Origin: Flavobacterium sp. ZT3R18
GTDB lineage: Bacteria; Bacteroidota; Bacteroidia; Flavobacteriales; Flavobacteriaceae
Direction of reading: 5' to 3'
Length of the DNA: 64,000 nt
Assembly: GCF_007097385.1 (NCBI RefSeq)
Contig: NZ_VJZS01000001.1
Coordinates: forward strand, 124,001 to 188,000
In this document: positions 15,992 through 25,728 of the stretch, one piece after another
How the letters are laid out: each line of letters opens with the position of its first letter
Position numbering within the stretch: position 1 is the stretch's first letter
Translations under genes and position numbers: made by a program
The notes under the pieces: model-generated
Told to the model about the DNA's origin: nothing
The model's input: the letters and a program-made list of their open reading frames with translations, nothing else
The model's database searches: none

Positions 15992-16762
15992 TTACTCATA
16001 CAAAAAAGCCGTCAATGGGCTAGAAGCAACCGCTTGTTTGTATTGCTGTCCCAGTTTGGCTTCAAATGCTTTTCGTCCGGCGATTACGGCTTCCTTAAAA
16101 GCCTCTGCCATTAATTTAGGATTTCCGGCTACAGCAATTGCAGTGTTGACAAGTACGGCATCGGCACCGAGTTCCATTGCTTTGGCCGCATCAGATGGAG
16201 CGCCAATACCTGCATCAATTATAACTGGAACTAGACTTTGTTCGATAATTATTTCCAGAAAATCTATCGTTTTTAATCCTTTGTTGCTGCCAATAGGGGA
16301 TCCCAATGGCATTACCGCCGCCGTTCCTGCATTTTCCAGATGTTTGCACAAAACAGGATCGGCGTGGATATAGGGTAAAACAATGAACCCTAATTTTGCC
16401 AATGCTTCTGTTGCTTTTAAGGTTTCTATGGCATCGGGCATTAAGTATTTCGGGTCTGGGTGAATTTCGAGTTTTAACCAGTTGGTTTCTAAAGCTTCTC
16501 TGGCCAATTGAGCGGCAAAAATCGCTTCCTTGGCATTTCGTGCTCCCGAAGTGTTGGGTAATAGGTTAATTCTAGGATGTCTTAAGTGATTTAAAATGGC
16601 ATCGGTGTCGGTTTCTAAATCAATTCTTTTTAGCGCTACAGTTACCAATTCGCTTTCGGAAGCCAGAATTGCTTCTTCCATTTCTGTGTTGGATCCAAAT
16701 TTGCCAGTTCCTAAAAAAAGTCTGGATTCTAGCGTTTTGTCTCCTATTTTAAACAATGACAT
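15992..16762 (-). CDS. thiG: Thiazole synthase ThiG
   Basis: The start [22 protein letters not shown] at 16762 is chosen, giving 256 aa, the usual ThiG length; longer readings only extend into thiE. ThiG builds the thiazole phosphate from deoxyxylulose phosphate, dehydroglycine and ThiS thiocarboxylate. The Schiff-base lysine is probably Lys97 in [13 protein letters not shown]. The phosphate-binding segments [13 protein letters not shown] and [13 protein letters not shown] are intact. The start overlaps the end of thiE by 14 bp, indicating coupled translation. Confidence 0.95.
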   Translation of the reverse strand: MSLFKIGDKTLESRLFLGTGKFGSNTEMEEAILASESELVTVALKRIDLETDTDAILNHLRHPRINLLPNTSGARNAKEAIFAAQLAREALETNWLKLEIHPDPKYLMPDAIETLKATEALAKLGFIVLPYIHADPVLCKHLENAGTAAVMPLGSPIGSNKGLKTIDFLEIIIEQSLVPVIIDAGIGAPSDAAKAMELGADAVLVNTAIAVAGNPKLMAEAFKEAVIAGRKAFEAKLGQQYKQAVASSPLTAFLYE

Positions 16763-17387
16763 TGGCATATAATTTTTCGTTAAGTTCTGTGATAATTTTG
16801 TTTTTATGCTCGCTTTGGGTAATGATTCCAGAAACCGCAATACCATGAATCCCTGTTGTCATAAGCGCATCCACATTTTCTAATGTAATACCCCCAATGG
16901 CATAAATGGGGGTTTCTTTTTGGGTAGTATTGAGCTGGTCTATAATTGAACGATAGCCATCAAGTCCTAAAAGTGGACTTAAATTATCTTTGGTTTTTGT
17001 GAATTGAAAAGGCCCTAAACCAATATAATCACAGCCATTATTGATGTGATTTGTTACGTCTTCCAAGGTGTTTGCGGTTGCTCCGATGATTTTGGTTTTT
17101 CCCAAAATAGCTCTTGCTTCTAGAATACTCATGTCCGTAAGACCAAGATGTACACCATCGGCAGCCATTTGTTCGGCTAAATGCACATCGTCGTTGATGA
17201 TGAAGTTGGCTAGGTATTCTTCACACAAAAAATGGACGGCTTCCGCCAAAGCAAATGACTTTTTTGCTTTTTGATTCTTGAATCGCAGCTGAATCCAATC
17301 ACATCCGCTATCCAAAGCTTGCTGAATGTTGTACAATTGCTCTTTAATCGTGTCTCCTTGGGAGATGTACTGTAGTTTATTATACAT
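16749..17387 (-). CDS. thiE: Thiamine phosphate synthase ThiE
   Basis: This 212-aa TIM-barrel enzyme couples HMP diphosphate with thiazole phosphate to give thiamine monophosphate. Key parts are present: QLRFKNQ for pyrimidine binding, [10 protein letters not shown] with the Mg-binding Asp, GVHLGLTD, and [12 protein letters not shown]. It overlaps thiD by 8 bp and thiG by 14 bp. A second, divergent ThiE/TenI paralogue lies upstream in the same operon; this copy keeps the catalytic aspartates, so it is the likely synthase. Confidence 0.94.
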   Translation of the reverse strand: MYNKLQYISQGDTIKEQLYNIQQALDSGCDWIQLRFKNQKAKKSFALAEAVHFLCEEYLANFIINDDVHLAEQMAADGVHLGLTDMSILEARAILGKTKIIGATANTLEDVTNHINNGCDYIGLGPFQFTKTKDNLSPLLGLDGYRSIIDQLNTTQKETPIYAIGGITLENVDALMTTGIHGIAVSGIITQSEHKNKIITELNEKLYANVIV

Positions 17388-18144
17388 AATGAAATCCTAG
17401 TTTAGTTGGGTTAGATAATAGATAGTTCTCTGTGTATATTTTTGCATTTTCGCAAGCCGTTTTTAGATTTTGTCCCAATGCAAGATTGGCGGTAATAGCA
17501 GCGGAGAGGACGCAACCTGAGCCGTGTTTTTCTGATAATAACGTTTCTTTAGGCATAAGCCGAAACACTTCTTTTTGGGTAAACAAATAATCAACACCAA
17601 TTTCGGTTGGATTATGCCCGCCTTTTAGTAAAACAGAAACCGCCCCCCTCCCGATAGCTATCGGGGCCCTCCAAAAGAGAGGGGAGTCGAAGTTTGGAAA
17701 TAACTTTTGCATTTCATTATAATTTGGAGTGATCAAATCGATTTGATTTAAAATGTCGATTAAAATTTGTTGGTTCGAAAGGGTTAAAAAATCAAATTCG
17801 GTTGAAGATTTCAAAATTGGATCCCAAATAATCTGGATAGTTGGCGAATGTTTTTTTAGAAAAATAATAATTTCATTCAAATAACTCAATGAGGGCACAA
17901 TGCCAATTTTGACCACTTTAACGGGATAGTTATTTAAAAGTGTTATTATGGATTCTATGACAAAGTCAATAGGAGTCCATTGTATGCTATGGAATTCATT
18001 TTCGGTTTGTATGGTATTTGCCGTGTTGATGGCAAATCCATACACCTTATGTTGCTCAAAAGTTTTGATGTCTGCCAAAACTCCTGCGCCACCCGAAGGA
18101 TCAAATCCCGCTATGCTTAAAACGATTGGACGATTCTCTGACAT
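17380..18144 (-). CDS. thiD: HMP/HMP-phosphate kinase ThiD with a repeat-derived insertion
   Basis: The 254-aa ribokinase-fold enzyme phosphorylates hydroxymethylpyrimidine and its monophosphate. Visible motifs are IAGFDPSGGAGVLADIKTF at the N-terminus, WDPILKSS, and the anion hole HGSGCVLSAAI. Residues ~152-168 (FDSPLFWRAPIAIGRG) are encoded by a CCCGATAGCTATCGGG palindrome and flanking C-rich sequence at 17641-17691. They sit between LFPN and AVSVLLKGGH, where other ThiDs have a short linker, so the frame has tolerated a repeat insertion. It overlaps the upstream paralogue by 28 bp and thiE by 8 bp. Confidence 0.93.
   Translation of the reverse strand: MSENRPIVLSIAGFDPSGGAGVLADIKTFEQHKVYGFAINTANTIQTENEFHSIQWTPIDFVIESIITLLNNYPVKVVKIGIVPSLSYLNEIIIFLKKHSPTIQIIWDPILKSSTEFDFLTLSNQQILIDILNQIDLITPNYNEMQKLFPNFDSPLFWRAPIAIGRGAVSVLLKGGHNPTEIGVDYLFTQKEVFRLMPKETLLSEKHGSGCVLSAAITANLALGQNLKTACENAKIYTENYLLSNPTKLGFHYV
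17650..17665. repeat. 16-bp palindrome CCCGATAGCTATCGGG inside thiD
   Basis: Perfect palindrome identical to the intergenic copy at 8729-8744, flanked by CCCCCCT and GGGGAG-type tracts that extend the repeat to about 50 bp. It lies in frame in the coding sequence. Confidence 0.75.
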
Positions 18145-18728
18145 AATTTAAAATTTTCGATGGGATTGTTACGATTCCAAATGATTCCTAAAACAGCCAC
18201 TCTGTCAAAGCCATTTTCCAGTGTTTGGTTTATTGTATTTGAGTCCATTCCGCCCAAAGCAACGAGTTGAGTTCTGAAATTTTCTCTTTTTTTTATTTCT
18301 TCAAATAAATCTGTTTTCGAAGCGTAATTTTCTTTGGAAATACTGGGGAAAACAGGGCTAAAAAAAGCATAGTCGAAATGATCATCTAATGTGTTGAAGT
18401 CTTCAATGGTATGAATCGATGTTGATAATAGAAATCCTTTGCTCTTGTATGTATCAAATGTTACTCTGTTTTGTAGCATTAGTGCGGCTTTTCTTTCGCT
18501 TTCGCTAAAGTGAAAGCGCTTTATGCCTAATTCTTCGGCTAAATGATGATGACTGTGTAAAATCAAACGTTCTCTATAGTGATGATTAATTCCTAATAGA
18601 AAATGTTTCATTTCACAATCTCCAAAGCTTGGTTTCCGAACATGAAAAAGCAACATTCCTTCCTCAAAAAGAGAATGGATGGTGTTGATTTCATTAGTTA
18701 CGGAAATTGGATTTGAAATTACAATCAT
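18117..18728 (-). CDS. ThiE/TenI-like paralogue, possible thiazole tautomerase
   Basis: A 203-aa member of the ThiE/TenI barrel family (ALGGMDSNTINQTLENGFDRVAVLG near the C-terminus; LFHVRKPSF where ThiE has its QxRxK strand). The Mg-binding Asp of ThiE's NDD segment is missing: the same place reads LHSHHHLAEELG, and the HxGQxD loop reads FHFSES. That pattern fits TenI, which aromatises the thiazole product of ThiG and does not need metal, better than a second synthase. It starts the run of overlapping genes after thiC and overlaps thiD by 28 bp. The TenI assignment is inference. Confidence 0.75.
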   Translation of the reverse strand: MIVISNPISVTNEINTIHSLFEEGMLLFHVRKPSFGDCEMKHFLLGINHHYRERLILHSHHHLAEELGIKRFHFSESERKAALMLQNRVTFDTYKSKGFLLSTSIHTIEDFNTLDDHFDYAFFSPVFPSISKENYASKTDLFEEIKKRENFRTQLVALGGMDSNTINQTLENGFDRVAVLGIIWNRNNPIENFKLCQRIVQSF

Positions 18729-18844
18729 GGTTTAGGTTAGAAGTTGAGGGTTAGAAGTCGGGAGAGGGAAGTTAGAAGCTGGAAGTTAGAAGTGAAAAAC
18801 ACCACTCCCGGTTCCTAACTTCCCACCTCCAGCTTCCCACTTTA
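18729..18844. repeat. Inverted AGAAGTT-type repeats between thiC and the TenI-like gene
   Basis: The left part (GGGAAGTTAGAAGCTGGAAG) is largely complementary to the right part (CTTCCCACCTCCAGCTTCCC). No gene is present. The hairpin sits in the operon mRNA between thiC and downstream genes and could lower read-through or stabilise the thiC message. Confidence 0.55.
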
Positions 18845-20689
<1,845 letters not shown>

Positions 20690-20757
20690 TTAAGTGTTTT
20701 TTTTTGTTGTGAAAAGGTATTTCTTAGGTTAAAAATATATAGTTCTTGGTCTACGGG

Positions 20758-20876
20758 TTTGCGTGAGGGATAAAAGCTAGCTACCGAAGTAGCGCGGATA
20801 GCCCGACAGCATTAAGGAAAAGGGCCGAATATGCGGTGCTATAAGTTGGCCCTTTTTCTTAATGGTGGCACGCCCA
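20758..20876 (+). ncRNA. Candidate structured RNA/repeat element, copy B
   Basis: Second copy of the element at 7385-7506. A perfect GCTAC-CGAA-GTAGC hairpin (20778-20795 region) and a 16-bp stem, ATTAAGGAAAAGGGCC with GGCCCTTTTTCTTAAT (20811-20826 and 20847-20862), close a GAATA-GCGGT loop. GCGTG at 20761 can pair with CACGC near the end. It lies between thiS and thiC, inside an operon read from the minus strand, so either it is transcribed against the operon or its complement folds within the thi mRNA. The strand given follows the conserved G-T pair and is uncertain. Confidence 0.55.
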
Positions 20877-20892
20877 AATAGGCATTGTTGTC

Positions 20893-21099
20893 TCATCCGC
20901 CTTGTGTGGCAGAAATGATGAGGATGTCGTCTGTTGGGTTTAGGATATGAGTATTCCAGTTGATTCTTGGAATAACAGTGGCGTTGATGGCTACGGCAAT
21001 TCCGTTTTGTTTTTCGGGAATTTCTAAGTCAAGAAGTGCTTGTACAGTGAGACTGTCAAGGGGAAATTGTTTGATTTGATTGTTGATTTTCAGTTCCAT
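20893..21099 (-). CDS. thiS: Sulfur carrier protein ThiS
   Basis: A 68-aa ubiquitin-fold carrier. It ends with the required Gly-Gly (SATQGG) that ThiF adenylates and that becomes the thiocarboxylate donating sulfur to ThiG. The GIAVAINATVIPR segment is the family core. It is the first gene after the second TPP riboswitch and starts the thi operon. Confidence 0.93.
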   Translation of the reverse strand: MELKINNQIKQFPLDSLTVQALLDLEIPEKQNGIAVAINATVIPRINWNTHILNPTDDILIISATQGG

Positions 21100-21177
21100 T
21101 CCTTTTGAATTTAGTATAGGTTATACTTTAGGAATGGCTACAGGAGTACACGCAATGGTACACGGAAGACATCTTAC

Positions 21178-21252
21178 TTTTCCCTACGCTAGTATGAACT
21201 AGATCAGGTTCAGAGGGTAAAATCTCAGCCTACGATTGTAGACACCCCTAAA
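21178..21252 (-). ncRNA. TPP (THI-box) riboswitch of the thi operon
   Basis: Read on the minus strand: AGGGGTGTCTAC, then GGCTGAGATTTTACCC, CTGAACCTGATCTAG and a closing TAGGGA, the full TPP aptamer consensus. The P3-type arm is short here. About 80 nt separate it from thiS. It should repress the whole biosynthetic operon when TPP is plentiful. Confidence 0.95.
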
Positions 21253-21260
21253 GTTGGAAG

Positions 21261-21268
21261 CAAATGTA
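21261..21268 (-). promoter_or_regulatory. -7 box of the thi operon
   Basis: On the minus strand TACATTTG matches TAnnTTTG exactly, 9 nt before the riboswitch. No TTG is found at the standard distance; the upstream part is AT-rich repeat sequence. Confidence 0.5.
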
Positions 21269-21371
21269 ATTAAAAAAGTTTAATAGTTTGAAAGTTTAAT
21301 AGTTTAAAAATTTAGACGGTTAAGGTTTTTTGTTGGATTTTTGTAGACTGAAAACTGCGACTGAAAACTTA

Positions 21372-21941
21372 TTACTGATTACTTCTTTTCCAGCAATCGG
21401 CTACGTGGTCATCGACCATGCCTGTGGCTTGCATGTGGGCGTAAACAACTGTTGAACCCACGAATTTGAATCCTCGTTTTTTCAAATCCTTACTGATGGC
21501 ATCGGATAGGGGAGTTGTGGCTTGCACTTCGCTTAGGTTTTTTCGATTGTTTACAATGGGTTTTTCGTCTGTAAAACCCCAGATGTACTTGGAAAAACTG
21601 CCAAATTCCTCTTGTATTTTCATAAAAGCAATGGCATTAGAAACTGCCGAACGTACTTTTAATTGGTTGCGAATGATACCCGTATCTTGTAGTAGATCCT
21701 GAATTTTGTCTTCGGAGTAAGTGGCTATTTTTTTATAGTCGAATGCGTCAAAGGCTGCTCTGAAATTTTCTCTTTTGTTGAGTATTGTGATCCAGCTTAA
21801 TCCAGCTTGAAAAGTTTCTAAGAGTAAAAATTCAAATAGTTTGATGTCCTCATACACGGGAACACCCCATTCTTCGTCGTGGTATCTTTGATATAATTCG
21901 CTAGAATTGCACCAGCCACATCTTGTAAGTTCTTTTTCCAT
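21372..21941 (-). CDS. tag: DNA-3-methyladenine glycosylase I
   Basis: The 189-aa glycosylase removes 3-methyladenine from alkylated DNA. The zinc-binding and start signature is clear (RCGWCNSSELYQRYHDEEWGVPVYED), followed by the FEFLLLETFQAGLSWITILNKRENFRAAF core and a C-terminal His/Cys pair (DDHVADCW). Its start codon overlaps the stop of a decayed upstream frame by one base (TAATG). Confidence 0.96.
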   Translation of the reverse strand: MEKELTRCGWCNSSELYQRYHDEEWGVPVYEDIKLFEFLLLETFQAGLSWITILNKRENFRAAFDAFDYKKIATYSEDKIQDLLQDTGIIRNQLKVRSAVSNAIAFMKIQEEFGSFSKYIWGFTDEKPIVNNRKNLSEVQATTPLSDAISKDLKKRGFKFVGSTVVYAHMQATGMVDDHVADCWKRSNQ

Positions 21942-22180
21942 TATTTTCCAATGTCCCAGTGGAAGCCTTTTACAGAAGGTATGTTGGCTGCTCCGTTGTT
22001 AAGTATCAAATCTGTATATAATTTTTTATTGTATTTGATGCTGATAGCACCACCAGATACATACGTTTTATTTTGTTTGAAGGCAAAAATTAAAGTGTCG
22101 TTTTTGAATTCTTCATGGTTAATGTATAGTAATACCAGAATAGTTGTCCAAATTTAAACTATTTTCCGAACCTTTTAAAA
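21941..22180 (-). pseudogene. Decayed gene fragment upstream of tag
   Basis: On the minus strand an open frame ends at 21941 with a protein-like sequence (IFAFKQNKTYVSGGAISIK, then ILNNGAANIPSVKGFHWDIGK). It has no ATG and opens just after a stop. A second frame upstream (KGSENSLNLDNYFWYYYTLTMK) looks like its displaced continuation, implying a frameshift near 22131-22140. The coupled TAATG with tag suggests it was once a functional neighbour. I do not recognise the family. Confidence 0.45.
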
Positions 22181-22202
22181 AGGATTGTTGAATAATACAA
22201 AT

Positions 22203-22234
22203 AAAAAAATCCCAAACGATTAGGAATGGGATTT
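22203..22234 (-). terminator. Intrinsic terminator of the Ppx-like gene
   Basis: On the minus strand AAATCCC...GGGATTT is followed by a run of seven T residues, about 24 nt after the stop. Confidence 0.7.
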
Positions 22235-22257
22235 AATTAATATAAGTAGAAATTGGT

Positions 22258-23316
22258 CTAGTTTATTTGTTTTACACCTTTAGCATTATCAAATACATAA
22301 CTCACTAACCAGGCAATTTGACCTTGTTTAGCAAAAAATATCTTTTTGTTTTGAACGTTAGGAATAACTTCAAGAGAAGTTTCCAAAAGATTAAAAGCTG
22401 CTATTAAAGATTTTTGTTGGTAGGTTTTTAATACTTTCTGCATTTCGACATTGCTTTCGGCTGCTGTTACAAATCTTTGATAATTATTTTCTGCAATGGT
22501 TCTGATCGCTAGGATGTCGTCATATTGTACTTGCGTAAAATTTTGCTCTGCTTTAATTCCCGTAGTTAGGGTGTAAAAAGCCCAAGCTGCACCACCGGAG
22601 ATGTAAACATTACTTTTTTCTTGTGACTCAGGTCTGCTAGTGTACATTTTTTTGAAACTCTCCCTCATTGTAGGTAAATAGTCAAATAAATTTTCGCTGA
22701 ATTCGAATATCGTTTTTTGTTTACATTTTTTGTTGATAAGCTCAGTTAAAGTAACCGTTCCAAGATCACAAGAAATCGGAAAAAATACGGAAGAACCATT
22801 GATTTCTTTGGCATAACCACCTTTAGTGTTTCCACCTCCAATGTCTATAATTACAGAATTTAAATAGTTTTTTGGGGGGATACATCCTCTTAAAAGTAAT
22901 TTAGCTTCTAATGATGAAGAGATAATTTCTATTTTTTTATTGGTTACCTCTTTTATTTTTAAGACTAAATCGTTAGTGTTGTTTGCTAAACCTACACCCG
23001 AAGAGGCCACAATAAAAATATTTTTGTCTTCAATTCGGTAGTCGGTAAGCATCCTTTTGTAGTTGTTTGCAACTACTGTACCAGCCTTATCGATGTCTTC
23101 TTGTAATAGAGCACCGTCTATTCCGATACCCGCAGCGATTCCAACGTTTTCAGTCCAAAATTCCTTAACATCGTAGGTGTTTCTTTTAAGGTTTTCTACA
23201 TCAAGAACGGTCATTTTTATACCTTTACTTCCTATTTCTATTCCGCCATAGAGCTGCGCCTGTGAAGAGTAGGAAAGGATAAGGCAAATTATCGAAAAGT
23301 AAAATTTCTCTTTCAT
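22258..23316 (-). CDS. Exported Ppx/GppA-fold (ASKHA) protein
   Basis: The 352-aa protein has a clear signal peptide (MKEKFYFSIICLILSYSSQAQ). The rest follows the exopolyphosphatase/GppA plan: a first phosphate loop (YGGIEIGSKGIKMTVLDV), an ASSGVGLANN segment, IISSSLEAKLLLRGC where Ppx has its catalytic Glu, a second phosphate loop (IDIGGGNTKGG), DLGTVTLTE and a late ISGGAAWAF. Known Ppx/GppA enzymes act on polyphosphate or pppGpp in the cytoplasm. An exported copy would lack those nucleotides, so its substrate is unclear. It is divergent from an MFS transporter, with a 221-bp shared promoter region, and ends at a terminator. Confidence 0.75.
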   Translation of the reverse strand: MKEKFYFSIICLILSYSSQAQLYGGIEIGSKGIKMTVLDVENLKRNTYDVKEFWTENVGIAAGIGIDGALLQEDIDKAGTVVANNYKRMLTDYRIEDKNIFIVASSGVGLANNTNDLVLKIKEVTNKKIEIISSSLEAKLLLRGCIPPKNYLNSVIIDIGGGNTKGGYAKEINGSSVFFPISCDLGTVTLTELINKKCKQKTIFEFSENLFDYLPTMRESFKKMYTSRPESQEKSNVYISGGAAWAFYTLTTGIKAEQNFTQVQYDDILAIRTIAENNYQRFVTAAESNVEMQKVLKTYQQKSLIAAFNLLETSLEVIPNVQNKKIFFAKQGQIAWLVSYVFDNAKGVKQIN

Positions 23317-23468
23317 ATTTATTAGTGTTTGGGGTTTTTGCTTATTGCAAATCTATATTAAAAATCGATATATTCCTTTTTTTATCGGTTTTTTATATAA
23401 GTTTTTTTTCTGAGCGCTTATGTTATGAAATTGTTATGCGTTTGTTTCGTTTTTTAACAACCTGATTG

Positions 23469-23498
23469 TTGGTTGATTTAAAAAAAAATCTATTTTTG
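23469..23498 (+). promoter_or_regulatory. Bacteroidota-type promoter for the MFS gene
   Basis: TTG at 23469-23471, 19-bp spacer and TATTTTTG at 23491-23498, matching TTG-N19-TAnnTTTG. The start codon is 40 nt downstream. Confidence 0.65.
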
Positions 23499-23537
23499 CC
23501 AATATAGAAAAATTTTTTGCCCCAAAAAAAATTAATT

Positions 23538-24776
23538 ATGATAAAAAAATACCTCAACAATTTTAAAGATTTTCCAAAAGAGATTTGGATACTTACTTTA
23601 ATTACATTCATCAACAGAGCTGGGACCATGGTTATTCCCTTTCTGTCAAAGTACATGAAAGAAAATTTAGAATTTTCATACAGTCAAATTGGCTGGGTAA
23701 TGGTTTTCTTCGGAATTGGTTCCATAATAGGAACGTGGCTTAGTGGTAAATTGTCTGATAAAATTGGCTTTTATAAGGTCATGGTGTTCAGTTTATTTAC
23801 TAGTGGAATTGTGTTTATACTATTGCAATATGCAACCACTTTTGAGGAACTTTGCATGGGCATACTTGTGTTGACAACAATTGCTGATATGTTTAGACCA
23901 GCTATGTTAGTATGTCTAAAGACATTTACCACAAAAGAAAATAGAGCTCGTGCTTTTGCATTAACACGTGCAGCTGTTAATTTAGGATTCCTTTTTGGAC
24001 CGGTATTAGGTGGTTTAATTATCATGCAATTGGGATATGGATATATCTTTTATGTTGATGGTATAACCTGTATATTGGCCATAATTGTTTTTATGTTTTT
24101 TGTTAAAGAAAAAACGTTGCCATTGAAATTGAAAAAGCATCATGAAGGTTTTAAAAAGATTTCAATAAGAAAGGATCATCCGTTTATGTTGCATTTATTG
24201 ATTTGTATGATAACTGGAATTTTGTTCTTTCAGATTTTTACCACATTACCATTGTATCATAAAGAGCGATTTAATATGTCAGAATTTGATAGTGGGTTAC
24301 TTTTGAGTTTGAATGGACTCCTTATTTTGCTTTTTGAGCTTCCGATTGTGAATTATGTAATCAAAAATAAAATAGACAATCACAGAGTTATTTTTATAGG
24401 ATTATTGTTGATGTCTTCTAGTTTTCTGCTTTTGTTATTGCCTTGGGAAGCTGCTTTGATTCCTATGATGTTGCTTATGACATTCGGTGTAATGTTGACT
24501 TTTCCATTTGCTAATTCATTTGCAATGGGCAGGTCCTACGAATCACATGAAGGAAAATATATGGCGGCTTTTACAATGAGTTATAGCTTTGCACATATCT
24601 TAAGTGCCAAAAGCGGGATGGAAATCATTCAAAGGTCAGGTTATGACGCTAACTGGATGTTTATGGCTGGTCTTGGGATGGTTGGTTCTTTGTTGGTGTT
24701 TAAGCTGTTTGCTATGGTTGAGAAAGAAGAATTGAAGACGGATAGAAAAGTAGATGCCATCTTTCTTGATGAATAA
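23538..24776 (+). CDS. MFS transporter
   Basis: The ATG at 23538 (MIKKYLNNFKDFPKEIW) is preferred over a TTG 21 nt upstream that lies too close to the promoter. The 412-aa product has about 12 hydrophobic segments. The loop between helices 2 and 3 (GTWLSGKLSDKIGFYKVM) is the MFS signature, and RAAVNLGFLFGPVLGG is the helix-5 motif of the drug/proton antiporter-like branch. It resembles the MdtH/YttB-type group. The substrate cannot be read from the sequence. Confidence 0.85.
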   Translation: MIKKYLNNFKDFPKEIWILTLITFINRAGTMVIPFLSKYMKENLEFSYSQIGWVMVFFGIGSIIGTWLSGKLSDKIGFYKVMVFSLFTSGIVFILLQYATTFEELCMGILVLTTIADMFRPAMLVCLKTFTTKENRARAFALTRAAVNLGFLFGPVLGGLIIMQLGYGYIFYVDGITCILAIIVFMFFVKEKTLPLKLKKHHEGFKKISIRKDHPFMLHLLICMITGILFFQIFTTLPLYHKERFNMSEFDSGLLLSLNGLLILLFELPIVNYVIKNKIDNHRVIFIGLLLMSSSFLLLLLPWEAALIPMMLLMTFGVMLTFPFANSFAMGRSYESHEGKYMAAFTMSYSFAHILSAKSGMEIIQRSGYDANWMFMAGLGMVGSLLVFKLFAMVEKEELKTDRKVDAIFLDE

Positions 24777-24854
24777 AACGGTTTAATCTTAATTCGGTTT
24801 TGTTTGTAAAAAGAGCTAGTCCTGAAAAAGGATATAATTAGAATAAATTTTTAG

Positions 24855-24889
24855 ACAGCAGTAAGCGAAAGTTTACTGCTGTTTTTTTT
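24855..24889 (+). terminator. Intrinsic terminator after the MFS gene
   Basis: A 10-bp ACAGCAGTAA/TTACTGCTGT stem followed by eight T residues, about 80 nt after the stop. Confidence 0.85.
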
Positions 24890-25017
24890 ATTTTAGAAGT
24901 CGCTAGTTTAATTAGGTTTTGAAGTGATGGTTTTAATTAGGAGTTAGTATGTATTTGAATTATTTAGCCGTTGTTTTTTTTTGAGAACAAGACATGTTAA
25001 TAAATGCTTATGCTGAA

Positions 25018-25728
25018 TTAACAGAGTTTGAATTCAAATCCTAGCCCTCGTATAGATTCTATTTTGATATTGGAATCTTCTGAGAAATATTTTCGCAATC
25101 GGCTCACAAATACATCCATGCTTCGTCCTGAGAAAAAATCATTATTCCCCCAGATGGTATTTAGGATAGCTTCCCTTTTTATCAATCCGTTTTTGTTTTG
25201 TAGCAAATAGAGTAGTAGTTGAGACTCTTTTTCGGTTAGCCTTTGCGTCTTTTTAAGGTGTATTAATTGTTGATTTTGATAATCAAATTGGTATTTGCCT
25301 ATTGGGATTATTTCTGTAGATTTTAGATTAGACGATTGACTTCTTTTTAATATGTTTTGCAATCGCAATACGAGTTCATCAGCTTCGCAGGGTTTTAAAA
25401 TATAATCATCGGCACCCAGTTTTAATCCTTTTATTTTGTCTTCTTTAAGACTTTTTGCGGTTAGAAACAAAAAAGGCATTTCTGGATTTATAGTAATAAT
25501 TTTCTCTGCAAGCATAAAGCCGTCCATTTGAGGCATCATTACATCGAGTATGCAAATGTCTATGCTGTTATTGTTATTATTGCCATTGAAATTGCTATTG
25601 CTATTGAAAATAGCCAACGCTTCGGCACCATTTTTCGCCCAAGTTACTTGAAACCCTGAAATTTCGAGGTACTGTTTTAGGATAGTTGCGAAATCAAAAT
25701 CATCTTCGGCTAAAAGAATATATGTCAT
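25018..25728 (-). CDS. OmpR-family response regulator with an Asn-rich insertion
   Basis: The 236-aa regulator has a receiver domain (acidic pair ED at 8-9, phosphoacceptor Asp62 in ILDVMMPQMDG, TAKS switch, conserved Lys in YILKP) and a C-terminal winged-helix DNA-binding domain (LTEKESQLLLYLLQN, DVFVSRLRKYF). Residues 41-55 (FNSNSNFNGNNNNNS) form a low-complexity insertion just before the phosphorylated strand, encoded by ATTGCC/ATTGAA-type repeats. The start overlaps the stop of the kinase gene by 1 bp. The divergent outer-membrane gene and the TTAAC repeats at 27127-27159 are its likely target. Confidence 0.9.
   Translation of the reverse strand: MTYILLAEDDFDFATILKQYLEISGFQVTWAKNGAEALAIFNSNSNFNGNNNNNSIDICILDVMMPQMDGFMLAEKIITINPEMPFLFLTAKSLKEDKIKGLKLGADDYILKPCEADELVLRLQNILKRSQSSNLKSTEIIPIGKYQFDYQNQQLIHLKKTQRLTEKESQLLLYLLQNKNGLIKREAILNTIWGNNDFFSGRSMDVFVSRLRKYFSEDSNIKIESIRGLGFEFKLC
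25564..25608. repeat. ATTGCC/ATTGAA/ATTGTT hexamer repeats in a regulator gene
   Basis: Tandem near-hexamers on the plus strand encode the Asn/Ser/Gly-rich stretch of the response regulator. The same repeat type is found at 13113-13160, 4855-4880 and 44858-44885. Confidence 0.65.

Noticed and set aside
21951..22157. 68-aa plus-strand frame upstream of tag
   Set aside because: The minus strand gives a better protein-like sequence that joins tag by TAATG; the plus-strand frame is its shadow.
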